Of a stretch of 60,781 nucleotides of DNA, positions 15,301 to 24,449 are shown one piece after another. Numbering within the stretch: position 1 is the first letter of the stretch; every line of letters begins with the position of its first letter. This DNA is from an uncultured Acidimicrobiales bacterium (GTDB lineage Bacteria > Actinomycetota > Acidimicrobiia > Acidimicrobiales > SZUA-35): assembly GCA_937930695.1 (NCBI GenBank), contig CALHCB010000016.1:1-60781 (forward strand), read 5' to 3'. The notes under the pieces are model-generated. The model made no database searches. It was not told the origin of the DNA and was given only the letters and a program-made list of their open reading frames with translations. A program made the translations under genes and the position numbers.

Positions 15301-17564
15301 GAGAGGGTGACGCCCTTGCCTTCGACCAAGCGGCCCAGTTCGAACGTCGCTTCGGGGACTGCTGCTTGAAAGGCTGCGACGTCGGCGGGCGCCACAACCG
15401 CAACCATGCCGATTCCCATGTTGAAAATGCGGTGTGCCTCGTCGGTCCCGATTCCCGCCTCTTGCTGGAGCCACGCGAACAGGGGTGGCGTTTCCCACGC
15501 TCCTGTGTCGACCTCGGCGCCAAGTCCTTCGGGTAGGCAGCGGGGAATGTTGTCGAGAAAACCCCCGCCGGTCAGATGGGCAAGCGCCTTGACGAGTGCG
15601 CGCTCTCCGCCAAGCCCGAGCGTCGCATGAAGTGGCTGAAGATAGGAGCGGTGCGGCGCCAGGAGCGCCTCGCCGAGCGGAACGTCCGATCCGGGAACCG
15701 GCTTGTCGAAGCCATACCCGGCACCGAGTTTGCGAGCGAGCGAATAGCCGTTGGTGTGGAGGCCGCTGGAGGACAACCCGATCAAGACGTCACCGGCAGC
15801 AAGATCTGATCGGGGCAGCAGCAGCGGACGGTCGACGACACCGACCATTGTTCCCGCAACGTCAACGCCGCCCGGCACGATGAGATCGGGAACTTCCGCA
15901 GTTTCGCCACCGAGCAAGACGCAGTCGTTCTCTGCACACGCGGCCGCCATGGATCGCACGACGCGACCAACAATGTCCGGGTCGATTCGGCCTGCGGAAA
16001 TCGTGTCGAGCATGAAGAGAGGACGCGCCCCTTGCACGAGCACATCGTTCACACCGTGATTGACGATGTCGGCGCCAATCCCGTCCCACATGTCGAGTTC
16101 GCCCGCCAGCACGGTCTTGGTGCCACAGGTATCGGTGGAACTCACGAGCAGCGGTTGATCAAGTCCAAGATTCGCCATGTCGAACACGCCGCCGAAGCTC
16201 CCGACTCCGGCGACAACGCGCTCGTTGTGGGTCTCCTTGACAGCATCAGCGATCTGTTCGATTGCCTCATCGCCAGCACTGAAGCTCACTCCGGCGCGGG
16301 CGTAGGCATCGACCGCCCGCTTCGGGCAATGGCGCCAGCCGATGTCGCTGCGGGCAAACAGGCCCTCGGTCGCCGTGAACTGGCCGGCGGTGGCGTACGC
16401 CGCGTCCAACGCTGAGTCGAGATCGTCTCCAAGAGCCACGATGCTCAACACGCGGCCGCCGTTGGAAACGACACGACCTTCCAACATCGAGGTTCCCGCG
16501 TGCACAACGGACACGCCGGCAGCTGATCCAACCGATGGGATCTCGACTGCTTTGACGGGTGAGGCGGGGTAGCCATCGGCACAGATCACGACGGTGGCGG
16601 CGCTTTGATCCGTCAACGCCAGATCGATCTCGTCGAGACGACCGTCGATACAGGCATCGAAGACGTCGAGAAGGTCGGCGCCCATGAGCGGCAGCAACAC
16701 TTGGGCCTCAGGATCACCAAAGCGGCAGTTGTACTCAACGAGACGGGGGCCATCCGGAGTCAACATGAGACCGGCGTAGAGCATCCCGACGTATGGCGTT
16801 CCATCCGACGCCATCGCCTTGACGGTGGCCGAGAGAAACTCCTGCTCCAGTTGGACGGCCAAGGCTGCGTCGAGCCCCGGGACAGGGGCGAAGGCACCCA
16901 TCCCGCCGGTGTTCAATCCGGTATCACCATCGCCCACCCGCTTGTGGTCCTGAGCCAGAGGCAACGCTCGAACCGTGCTGCCGTCACAGAATCCGATCAA
17001 CGAAAGTTCTTCACCGGTCATTCGTTCTTCAAGAACGATCACCGCACCGTCGTCGGCCAGAAGGGCTCGAATCGCAGTTTCAGTCTCATCTCGACCTTCG
17101 GGAACAACCACACCCTTCCCGCCAGCGAGGCCATCGGCCTTCACCACGACCGGGACGTTCATGATGTCGAGCCACCCGATCGCAGCATCTACGTCGGTGA
17201 AACGCTCACAGGCCGGACCGGCGATGCCGTGGCGGTTAGCGAACATTCGCGTGAACCACTTCGAGCCTTCGAGTTGGGCGGCGGCCTTCGTTGGACCGAA
17301 GGCTCGGATATTGGCGTTCGAGAGCGAGTCGACCAGCCCATCGACAAGCGGCCCTTCAGGACCAACGACGACGAGTTCGATGTTCTCGGTTTCGCAGAAC
17401 TCGAGAACGGCCTGGTGATCGTCAACCGCAAGATCGATGTTGAATTCGATCGTTCCAGCATTCCCCGGGGCAACAAAAAGCGACACGGGGCGACCGCCAC
17501 CAAGAAGCTCGTTCGCAATCGCATGCTCGCGAGCGCCAGAACCTATGAGCAGAACGTTGGTCAT
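15297..17564 (-). CDS. purDM: GAR synthetase-AIR synthetase fusion (PurD-PurM)
   Basis: A 755-residue bifunctional protein. Residues 1 to about 415 are GAR synthetase (PurD): GSGAREHAIA, an ATP-grasp domain with VVKADGLAGGKGV, and YNCRFGDPEAQ. Residues from about 420 are AIR synthetase (PurM): YARAGVSFSAGDEAI, GSFGGVFD, the ATP-site GGETAEVPD, and HLTGGGFLDNIPR. Both halves look complete, and there is no stop, start or ribosome site between them. Most bacteria encode these enzymes separately; GARS-AIRS fusions are usual in fungi and animals. It overlaps purF upstream and purN downstream by 4 bases each. Confidence 0.93.
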   Translation of the reverse strand: MTNVLLIGSGAREHAIANELLGGGRPVSLFVAPGNAGTIEFNIDLAVDDHQAVLEFCETENIELVVVGPEGPLVDGLVDSLSNANIRAFGPTKAAAQLEGSKWFTRMFANRHGIAGPACERFTDVDAAIGWLDIMNVPVVVKADGLAGGKGVVVPEGRDETETAIRALLADDGAVIVLEERMTGEELSLIGFCDGSTVRALPLAQDHKRVGDGDTGLNTGGMGAFAPVPGLDAALAVQLEQEFLSATVKAMASDGTPYVGMLYAGLMLTPDGPRLVEYNCRFGDPEAQVLLPLMGADLLDVFDACIDGRLDEIDLALTDQSAATVVICADGYPASPVKAVEIPSVGSAAGVSVVHAGTSMLEGRVVSNGGRVLSIVALGDDLDSALDAAYATAGQFTATEGLFARSDIGWRHCPKRAVDAYARAGVSFSAGDEAIEQIADAVKETHNERVVAGVGSFGGVFDMANLGLDQPLLVSSTDTCGTKTVLAGELDMWDGIGADIVNHGVNDVLVQGARPLFMLDTISAGRIDPDIVGRVVRSMAAACAENDCVLLGGETAEVPDLIVPGGVDVAGTMVGVVDRPLLLPRSDLAAGDVLIGLSSSGLHTNGYSLARKLGAGYGFDKPVPGSDVPLGEALLAPHRSYLQPLHATLGLGGERALVKALAHLTGGGFLDNIPRCLPEGLGAEVDTGAWETPPLFAWLQQEAGIGTDEAHRIFNMGIGMVAVVAPADVAAFQAAVPEATFELGRLVEGKGVTLS

Positions 17565-18994
17565 CCGAGCACTCCATCGAATCGTTGCTTCGTTGTCGCA
17601 AGAGACAGCTGCACGGGAATTGGGTAGCTACCGGTGAAGCACGCGTTGCAGTACCCGTCGTCTCGTCCCAGTGCCTTCATCATCCGATCGACAGACAAGA
17701 AGCCGAGGCTGTCTGCGCCGATGTGATCGGAGATCTCTGGCACACCGAGCTGATGAGCGATGAGTTCGTCGTAGGACCCCATGTCGACGCCGAAGAAACA
17801 CGGATGTGCAATCGGCGGACAGGTAATGCGTACGTGCACCTCCGAAGCGCCGGCTTCGCGCACCATCCGGACCAACGGTCCTGACGTCGTGCCTCGAACG
17901 ATCGAGTCGTCGATGACAACCACGCGTTTGCCCGCGATGTTCTCTTTGAGCATGTTGAACTTGAGTTTCACACCCTGGCGGCGGAGTTCGTCGGTCGGCT
18001 CGATGAACGTGCGACCGATGTAGCGGTTCTTGACGAACCCTTCGTTGTAGGTGATTCCGGACACCGCGGCATAGCCGATGGCGGCGGGCATCGAGGAGTC
18101 GGGCACCGGAATCACGACGTCGGCATCGACGGGGTGTTCGCGGGCGAGTTCTTCACCGAGGCGTTGCCGGGCTTGGTGGACCGAAAGGCCGTCCCAGACT
18201 GCGTCAGGTCGTGAGAAGTAGATGTGCTCGAACGTGCAACGAGCCTGCTTCTCTTTCGGTTCGACTGCACGATGCGACCGGGCAACCTGCCCCTGCAAGA
18301 CGACGATTTCGCCTGGTTCGATCTCGCGGATCTGGTCGCAACCGAGCGTCTGCAGCGCCCCGGTTTCTGACGCCACAACGTGACCACCCGAAGCGAGCCG
18401 TCCCATAGAGAGAGGTCGGAAGCCCCATGGGTCTCTGGCCGCGATCACCTTGGTGGCGCAGATCAGGACGAGCGAGAAGGCACCCTGCCATTGCGGCATG
18501 ACCGTTGCGAGCCGGTCTTCCCAGGTCGTTCCTTCCGAAGCCGCCAGCATGAGAGCGATGACCTCGGAGTCCGACGATGACTGGAGCCCGGCTCCTCGCT
18601 CGAGCAACGTCGAGCGAAGCTGATCGGTGTTCACAAGGTTGCCGTTGTGGGCAACGCCCAGCGGACCGTGCAGCGTCTCGACAACGTACGGCTGCACGTT
18701 GCGCTCTGAATTGGCGCCCGTGGTTGAGTACCGCGTGTGACCAATCGCCATACCACCCTTGAGCGGGTCGAGATTGCCGGCTTCGAAGACCTGGCTCACG
18801 AGACCTTGGTCTCGATGGAGACGAACAACCTGGCCATCCGAGGCGGCGATGCCCGCTGCTTCTTGGCCCCGGTGCTGCAGTGCGTACAGGCCAAAGAAGG
18901 CACTGCGAGCGGCATCATCGCCCGGCGTCGAGATGCCGATCACCCCACACTCTTCGGAGGGTCGATCTAGCTCGGCATCGAACGATGTGGTCAC
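17561..18994 (-). CDS. purF: Amidophosphoribosyltransferase
   Basis: A 477-residue first enzyme of purine synthesis, making phosphoribosylamine from PRPP and glutamine. A short propeptide ends at EEC-GVIGI, where Cys16 becomes the N-terminal glutaminase nucleophile after processing. Glutaminase signatures RYSTTG and HNGNLVN are present. The PRPP loop is VVVIDDSIVRGTTSG. Cys residues in the C-terminal part (GYCNACFTGSYP and ITCPPIAHPCFFG) fit the iron-sulfur type found in Bacillus and actinobacteria. Overlaps purC and purDM by 4 bases each. Confidence 0.95.
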   Translation of the reverse strand: MTTSFDAELDRPSEECGVIGISTPGDDAARSAFFGLYALQHRGQEAAGIAASDGQVVRLHRDQGLVSQVFEAGNLDPLKGGMAIGHTRYSTTGANSERNVQPYVVETLHGPLGVAHNGNLVNTDQLRSTLLERGAGLQSSSDSEVIALMLAASEGTTWEDRLATVMPQWQGAFSLVLICATKVIAARDPWGFRPLSMGRLASGGHVVASETGALQTLGCDQIREIEPGEIVVLQGQVARSHRAVEPKEKQARCTFEHIYFSRPDAVWDGLSVHQARQRLGEELAREHPVDADVVIPVPDSSMPAAIGYAAVSGITYNEGFVKNRYIGRTFIEPTDELRRQGVKLKFNMLKENIAGKRVVVIDDSIVRGTTSGPLVRMVREAGASEVHVRITCPPIAHPCFFGVDMGSYDELIAHQLGVPEISDHIGADSLGFLSVDRMMKALGRDDGYCNACFTGSYPIPVQLSLATTKQRFDGVLG

Positions 18995-19938
18995 GAGAGC
19001 AACTCCGCAAGGTTGTGGTGAATGCGTTCTTCGATCGGATGGGCGCCGGCTTGGAATGTCTTACCGGTCAATCGTTCGTACAGCTCGACATAGCGAGCCG
19101 ACGTTTGTTGCCAGATCGCAGGATCGAGGGCTGGTGGTTCGCCGTCGCCGCTATAGCCCGCTGCTCGCAACGCGAGACGAACCGGCTCCTTGTCGAAACC
19201 CTCAGGAGCGAGCCCGGCATCGAGTCGATCATCGAGACCTTCGGCTGACCAATAGCGAGATGAGTCGGGCGTGTGCACTTCGTCGATCAACAGCAGCTCG
19301 CCGTCCGCACCCAACCCAAATTCGTACTTCGTATCGGCCAGCACGAATCCTGCCTCGCTCGCCAGCGTCGAACCTCGGGCGAACAGCTCGAGCGCCACCT
19401 TCTGGACCTCGGTCCACAGGCCCGCTTCGAGGAGGCCATCTTCGACGACCGCTTCCATGGTGATCGGCACGTCGTGTTCACCGGCGTCGGCTTTGGTGGT
19501 CGGCGTGATGATCGGCTCCGGGAGTGCCCCATGAGCGGTCAATCCGTCAGGCAAGTGATGCCCGTAGAGCTCTCGTTCACCAGCGAGATAGCGGGGCAAA
19601 ATCGACGTTGAGGTCGACCCGGTCAACCGAGATCGCACGACAACTTCAATTGGCAACGTCGACGCCTCGATTGCGATGAGCGCATTCGGATCAGGAAGCG
19701 ACAACACATGGTTGGCGACGATGTCACTCGTGCGCTCGAACCACCACGCCGCGAGCTGGTTCAAGACCTGGCCCTTGTGGGGCACAAAACCGATGATCCG
19801 GTCGAATGCGCTCAGCCGGTCCGTCGTCACCAACAGGCGGCGCCCGTTGTCGAGACGCCAAGCTTCTCGGACCTTTCCACTGGTGTGATGCGGAAGATCG
19901 AGATCAACACTTTTGAGCGTGTCGTGCGCTCCGCCCAC
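18991..19938 (-). CDS. purC: SAICAR synthetase
   Basis: Phosphoribosylaminoimidazole-succinocarboxamide synthase, 315 residues, joining CAIR and aspartate with ATP. Motifs include HTSGKVREAW, TTDRLSAFDRIIGFVPHKG, VVVRSRLTGST and FVLADTKYEFGLG. The frame is open upstream to 20157, but GTG 19938 gives the usual N-terminus and is preceded by GAGGA at 7 bases. It is 109 bases after the purK stop, the only sizeable gap in the operon, so a secondary promoter there is possible. Confidence 0.93.
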   Translation of the reverse strand: MGGAHDTLKSVDLDLPHHTSGKVREAWRLDNGRRLLVTTDRLSAFDRIIGFVPHKGQVLNQLAAWWFERTSDIVANHVLSLPDPNALIAIEASTLPIEVVVRSRLTGSTSTSILPRYLAGERELYGHHLPDGLTAHGALPEPIITPTTKADAGEHDVPITMEAVVEDGLLEAGLWTEVQKVALELFARGSTLASEAGFVLADTKYEFGLGADGELLLIDEVHTPDSSRYWSAEGLDDRLDAGLAPEGFDKEPVRLALRAAGYSGDGEPPALDPAIWQQTSARYVELYERLTGKTFQAGAHPIEERIHHNLAELLS

Positions 19939-20047
19939 CGAATGATCCTCGACGCGACCGGGCCTCAACACCCCATCTGCAACCACCCAAGGAGTCTGGC
20001 CTCTTCCAGCCCTGATCGGAACGTTCCTTACGAAAAGTAAAAGATTC

Positions 20048-21130
20048 TCAGAGGGTCTGCGTGACGTGACCCATCTTGCGGCCATGTCGAATCTCCGCCT
20101 TGCCGTAGAGATGGACCATCGCCGTCGGATCGTTGAGCAGCTCGTCGAGGTGCTCAACGTCGTCGCCGATCAAGTTCGTCATCAGGACATCGAGATGGCG
20201 AACAGGGTTCACCACCGGCAAACCAGCTACCGCCCGGATGTGCAATTCGAACTGTGATGGGGTGCAACCGAGTTCGGTCCAATGACCCGAATTGTGTACC
20301 CGGGGCGCAAATTCATTGGCGAGGAGCGATCCATCGGACAGAACGAAGAGCTCGAGCCCGAGCACACCGACGTACTCCAGTTCTGAGAGCAGACGAGTGG
20401 TGAGCACCTTGGCGTGATCGATCACTGACTCCGCGAGCCCGCAAGGAACCGTTGAGGTGGAGAGAATGCCGGCTCGATGAACGTTGTGCGCCGGGTCGAA
20501 GCAGGCGATCGAGCCGTCAACTGCTCGCCCGCCGATGACCGAGATCTCTCGCTCGAACTCGACGAACCCCTCCATCACCAGTGGCACAGAACCGAGTTGA
20601 GCGAACGCGTCAGCGGCAGGTGTCGCGCCATCGTCGATCCGCAGCTGGCCCTTGCCGTCATATCCGAGTCGGCGTGTCTTGAGAATGCCTCGTCCACCTA
20701 CCGCTTCCAGCGCATGTGTGATCTCGGCCTGATCATCAACGGTGCGGTACGGGGCGGTCGGCAGACCGATCTGATTGAGGAAGTCCTTCTCCGCAATTCG
20801 ATCCTGGGAAATCTCGAGCGGTCCCGGACCAGGCCGAACCGGCACACGCTCCAGCAACTTCATTACACCAGGAACGGGCACGTTCTCGAACTCGTAGGTC
20901 ACCGCATCACATCGTTGGGCAAGTTCGGCCAACGCCCCGACGTTGTCGTAGTCGGCAACGATCTGGCCGTCACAAACCTGCCCCGCTGGACAACCGACAG
21001 CGGGGTCGAGCACCAACGTGTGATAGCCGAGTCTTGCTGCGGCCATCGCCAGCATTCTTCCGAGCTGCCCTCCACCAATGATGCCGATCGTGGCACCGAC
21101 CTCGAGCCGATCCGACGTTGCGTCACTCAT
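20048..21130 (-). CDS. purK: N5-carboxyaminoimidazole ribonucleotide synthase
   Basis: A 360-residue ATP-grasp enzyme carboxylating AIR with bicarbonate. The N-terminus [20 protein letters not shown], the VTYEFENVP motif, [13 protein letters not shown] and the metal-site residues in [14 protein letters not shown] are all diagnostic. ATG 21130 overlaps the purE frame by 8 bases, so purE and purK, which act in consecutive steps, are translationally coupled. Confidence 0.94.
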   Translation of the reverse strand: MSDATSDRLEVGATIGIIGGGQLGRMLAMAAARLGYHTLVLDPAVGCPAGQVCDGQIVADYDNVGALAELAQRCDAVTYEFENVPVPGVMKLLERVPVRPGPGPLEISQDRIAEKDFLNQIGLPTAPYRTVDDQAEITHALEAVGGRGILKTRRLGYDGKGQLRIDDGATPAADAFAQLGSVPLVMEGFVEFEREISVIGGRAVDGSIACFDPAHNVHRAGILSTSTVPCGLAESVIDHAKVLTTRLLSELEYVGVLGLELFVLSDGSLLANEFAPRVHNSGHWTELGCTPSQFELHIRAVAGLPVVNPVRHLDVLMTNLIGDDVEHLDELLNDPTAMVHLYGKAEIRHGRKMGHVTQTL

Positions 21131-21668
21131 TGGGCTCGTCGACCGGTCTATCGGCGACTGCAGCAGAGCGAGCAGCCCGCCAGTCATCGAGTCGCGCGGC
21201 GAGATCGATGTCTTGGAGTGCGAGCACTGCGGCGGCGAGCAGAGCTGCGTTCGTCGCCCCTGCCTTCCCGATCGCCAGCGTGCCGACGGGGATGCCCGCT
21301 GGCATCTGCACGATGGACAGCAGACTGTCCTGTCCAGAAAGCGCGGCCGATTGGATGGGCACGCCGAAGACCGGCAGCGGGGTCAACGCCGCTGTCATGC
21401 CCGGCAGATGAGCGGCACCGCCGGCGCCGGCAATCACGACCTGCACGCCGCGCGCCTTGGCGCTCGTCGCGAATTCATACATTCGGTCGGGCGTGCGATG
21501 CGCGGAAACGATGCGCGTGTCGTGGCCGACTCCAAGCTCATCAAGCGTGTGCGCGGCGTGGCGCATCGTTTCCCAGTCCGACTGGCTGCCCATGATGATC
21601 GCGACGGGCGAAACGGCTGCATCGCCGCTCGTGTCGCTCGGAGGCGGGGTGTCCGCATGCTGGCTCAC
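21123..21668 (-). CDS. purE: N5-CAIR mutase
   Basis: Class I PurE, 181 residues, converting N5-CAIR to [16 protein letters not shown], the catalytic His in SAHRTPDRM, and [12 protein letters not shown] are family signatures. The start is GTG 21668; no better in-frame start exists before the conserved IMGSQSD. A perfect 16-bp inverted repeat (21664-21700) covers this start codon. It is the first gene of the leftward purine operon. Confidence 0.94.
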   Translation of the reverse strand: MSQHADTPPPSDTSGDAAVSPVAIIMGSQSDWETMRHAAHTLDELGVGHDTRIVSAHRTPDRMYEFATSAKARGVQVVIAGAGGAAHLPGMTAALTPLPVFGVPIQSAALSGQDSLLSIVQMPAGIPVGTLAIGKAGATNAALLAAAVLALQDIDLAARLDDWRAARSAAVADRPVDEPNE

Positions 21669-21700
21669 GGTGCCGAGCCTATTCGGCTCGGCACCGTGAG
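21664..21700 (-). promoter_or_regulatory. 16-bp perfect hairpin over the purE start codon
   Basis: CTCACGGTGCCGAGCC (21664-21679) is followed after 5 bases by its exact complement (21685-21700). On the purE strand the GTG start lies in the 3' arm. No T-run follows on either strand, so a plain terminator is unlikely. Folding would hide the start codon and any ribosome site, suggesting translational control of the operon. This role is inferred from position. Confidence 0.6.
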
Positions 21701-21841
21701 CGAAGTGGGCCGGGGGCGGAGGGAACCGATCCCCCAGCCCGACCAGAGGTGGGCGTCGTCGCCGTCCTCAGTCCCCCACCAGACTCTCCCGTCTCACCGG
21801 GACAGCTTCCTCGGGCGCCGATCGGTCGACGCCAGTGCTCC
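21701..21841 (-). other. GC-rich intergenic leader before purE
   Basis: This 141-base stretch lies between the lipoprotein stop and the purE hairpin. On the purE strand it contains several short self-complementary blocks: CCGATCGG, TCCCG-GTGAGA-CGGGA, and GGGGG...CCCCC enclosing a GGTTCCCTCCG loop. It could hold the operon promoter and a structured leader. I cannot match it to a known riboswitch class, and no coding frame with a convincing start is visible. Confidence 0.35.
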
Positions 21842-23002
21842 TCAGCCGTTCGGCTCGAGTCGGATGATCCAGTCGAACCACGTCCGACCATCGAATTCGT
21901 GGTCGAACAGATCGCTGGCCAAGACGTAGAGAGTCCCGTCAGACGTCGCCGCCATCTTGGTGATGCCGCGAACCCCGAGATCGTCGCCCGAGTCGAAGTG
22001 AGCGATGACCGCACCGCTCGGATCGATCACATTGAACGTTCCGAACCACTCGGTGACACACATGTTGGGGCCGCACGGAACGACACCTTCGACGCCCGCC
22101 CACCAGTCAGGATCGCTCGGATCATCGCTGCCGAGCCGCCACGTCGGCGCACCGTTCTGCACGAGTGAAAGTCCGTTCACGCCTTCGAGATCGCGCCCGC
22201 CGACATACAGGTCAGTTCCAACCGCGGTGATGTGGGAAACGCCATCGAACGACGAATAGGTGACGGTCTCACCCTGTGTGCAAATCGAGTCGCTGATGGC
22301 CCACGTTTCGACCTCGGGTCCAACCCAGTAGGCGTACCCGGTTGTTCCATCGCTCGACACTCGAACTTCTCCACCCATTCCGTCGCACTCGAACGATTGG
22401 CCGAGGTGAGTGTCGAACACATGGGAACCAAAGACGCTGCTGGCGATGACACGCCCCTCCGCGGTTCCCGACAGCCGGTCATATGTGTCATCTGGCAGCA
22501 GGACTCCGCCAGGAGCCAGCGACTCGTCGGCCACAAGCGAGCATTCCCCCGCAGCGGTTGCTGCTTGGTCAAGGGCCAGTCCGACAACTCCGGGCTCTCC
22601 ACCGAGAAAGAACCGGTCGCCGGCGATCGTGAATCCTTCGACGCCTCCGAAACTCACCATGTCAAAGCCGGTTACCGAACACAGCGTTGGCGTGAAACTG
22701 ATGGGACCAGCCGATAGTGCTGCCAGTTCGAGCACAGGCATCGCTTCTGGGTGCAGAACTGTGATCTCATTGCCTTCGTCGTCCAGCAACGGGCCCGTTC
22801 GCTCAGTTGTGGTGGTTTCTTCGGCCGCAGTCGGCGCTGCCGTCGTCGTCGGCGCGTCGGTGCCTGGGTCTGCGGACGCAAGCGTCGAATCGGTTGCGGC
22901 TGCTACCGGCTCGGTCGCAGCGTCGTCACCAGATCCACAACTCGATGCGATCAGGGCTGCTGTCATCAAAAAAAGCGCGGCGCGCTTCATTGGTGTTTCC
23001 AC
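21842..23002 (-). CDS. Secreted lipoprotein of unknown function
   Basis: A 386-residue predicted lipoprotein. GTG 23002 is chosen because GGAGGG lies 7 bases upstream. The signal MKRAALFLMTAALIASSC ends in a lipobox Cys, followed by an Ala/Thr-rich linker (about 25-65). The rest contains recurrent phrases such as SFGGVEGFTIAGDRFFLGG, ITAVGTDLYVGGRDLEG and MAATSDGTLYVLASD, which suggest a beta-propeller-like repeat fold exported to the cell surface. At least six Cys in the mature part may form disulfides. No enzyme motif seen. Confidence 0.75.
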   Translation of the reverse strand: METPMKRAALFLMTAALIASSCGSGDDAATEPVAAATDSTLASADPGTDAPTTTAAPTAAEETTTTERTGPLLDDEGNEITVLHPEAMPVLELAALSAGPISFTPTLCSVTGFDMVSFGGVEGFTIAGDRFFLGGEPGVVGLALDQAATAAGECSLVADESLAPGGVLLPDDTYDRLSGTAEGRVIASSVFGSHVFDTHLGQSFECDGMGGEVRVSSDGTTGYAYWVGPEVETWAISDSICTQGETVTYSSFDGVSHITAVGTDLYVGGRDLEGVNGLSLVQNGAPTWRLGSDDPSDPDWWAGVEGVVPCGPNMCVTEWFGTFNVIDPSGAVIAHFDSGDDLGVRGITKMAATSDGTLYVLASDLFDHEFDGRTWFDWIIRLEPNG

Positions 23003-23195
23003 GTTGGTTCCCTCCATTGTGTGAGCCAACCGGCGGCGTTGGTCGCCCCCGTCGAATTGGCTTGCACCCACAGTGCCATGGAGGTGTGAATTCTGCGTAA
23101 CTAGCGCCGAAACTCGACCATGATGCCCACCAATAAGGGGATTCTCACCCTCTTCGGGCAAGTCCGCTAGCGCCTCGCAAAGGAGCGAAAGAACC

Positions 23196-24449
23196 TCAGG
23201 CGACCGTGAGCCGGGTCGGTAGCCGCTTCACACCATTGATGAAACTCGACCAGACAAACTCCGTCTCACCCGCTGGCTCCAAGTGCTTCACTCGTTTCAC
23301 GAGTTCAGCCAGCATGGCTCGGGTCTCGAGCCGAGCCAGATGCGCTCCGAGGCAGAAGTGCGCACCGAATCCGAAGGAGATCTGTGGGTTCGGTGATCGG
23401 TCAATGTTGAACTGGAACGGGTTCTCGAACACCCGCTCGTCCCTGTTGGCCGAGAGGTACATCAGCGCGACCTTGTCACCTGGCTCGAGGAGTTCACCGT
23501 GAAGTTCGGTTGCGGTGTGCACGGTTCGGCTCATGTAGTTGATCGGCGATGCCCAACGGGTCACTTCTTCGACAGCCGAGTCGAGATAGCGATCCGGATC
23601 GGCGCTCAGTTTGGCCCACTGATCAGGGTTCGAGGCAAGCGCTTGGATTCCCCATGAGATGTTGTTGCGCGTCGTTTCGTTGCCTGCCACGAACAGGAGA
23701 ATCACATACCCGACGTATTCGTGCGGAGTGAGGTCACCGGACTTCACTTGCTCGGCGAGCACCGTGGCAAGGTCATCCATGGGGTTCTTCGAGCGATCGT
23801 CGGCCAGTTCCATGGCATACGCCGCCATCTCCTGCAACGCCTGATCACGTGCATCTGGTGTCGGAGAATATTCGGGGTCGAGGTTCGAAATCGTCGCGTT
23901 CGACCATTGAAGAAGACGATCGTGATCGTCCATCGGGGTGCCCATGAGCTCGACGATCGCCTGCATCGGGAACTCGACCGACAACCATTCGACTATGTCG
24001 ATCGTCGCTGAGTCTCCATCGCGGTGTTGCGCAATCGCTCGATCGATGAGACGACCCGCAAGGTCGTGGTAATGCTCGGTGTAACGCCGGACCATCTTCG
24101 GGGTGAACTGTCGGCTTGCCATTAAGCGCATGTCCGTGTGCTTTGGCCGGTCGACAAGAAGAAGGTGCACGACGTCGTCGACGTTGTGGTCGTTGCGAAG
24201 GTTGTGGCCTTCGAAGTTCCCGAAGTGTTCGAGATCGCCGCTGATGTTCTTGACGTCTTCGTGGCGCGTCGCAACGAACGATTGGCCAACCATGATCGGA
24301 TCATCGATCGACTGACGGTGAAGCGGCGCGTTGTCTCGAAGCCACTGATAGGCCTCGTGTGGCGGTCCGTCCTTGTACGGGACGTTGCTCAAGACATCGA
24401 TGTTGTCGACGTCGAACGTCCGCAGGCTTTCTGGAATGGTGTTCGTCAT
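23196..24449 (-). CDS. Cytochrome P450
   Basis: A 417-residue soluble P450 monooxygenase. The I-helix oxygen-binding AGNETT, the K-helix ExxR (EEVTR), and the haem ligand loop FGFGAHFCLGAHLARLE with its proximal Cys are intact. Length and lack of a membrane anchor fit bacterial class I enzymes, which need separate ferredoxin and reductase; neither is nearby. ATG 24449 overlaps the nitroreductase stop (ATGA). Overall it resembles actinobacterial CYPs acting on steroids or fatty acids, but the substrate is not deducible. Confidence 0.92.
   Translation of the reverse strand: MTNTIPESLRTFDVDNIDVLSNVPYKDGPPHEAYQWLRDNAPLHRQSIDDPIMVGQSFVATRHEDVKNISGDLEHFGNFEGHNLRNDHNVDDVVHLLLVDRPKHTDMRLMASRQFTPKMVRRYTEHYHDLAGRLIDRAIAQHRDGDSATIDIVEWLSVEFPMQAIVELMGTPMDDHDRLLQWSNATISNLDPEYSPTPDARDQALQEMAAYAMELADDRSKNPMDDLATVLAEQVKSGDLTPHEYVGYVILLFVAGNETTRNNISWGIQALASNPDQWAKLSADPDRYLDSAVEEVTRWASPINYMSRTVHTATELHGELLEPGDKVALMYLSANRDERVFENPFQFNIDRSPNPQISFGFGAHFCLGAHLARLETRAMLAELVKRVKHLEPAGETEFVWSSFINGVKRLPTRLTVA

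Noticed and set aside
21701-21841. Cobalamin riboswitch upstream of purE
   Set aside because: GAGGAAGC and GGTGAGA look similar to parts of the class, but the B12-box region does not align and a cobalamin switch would be odd for purE.
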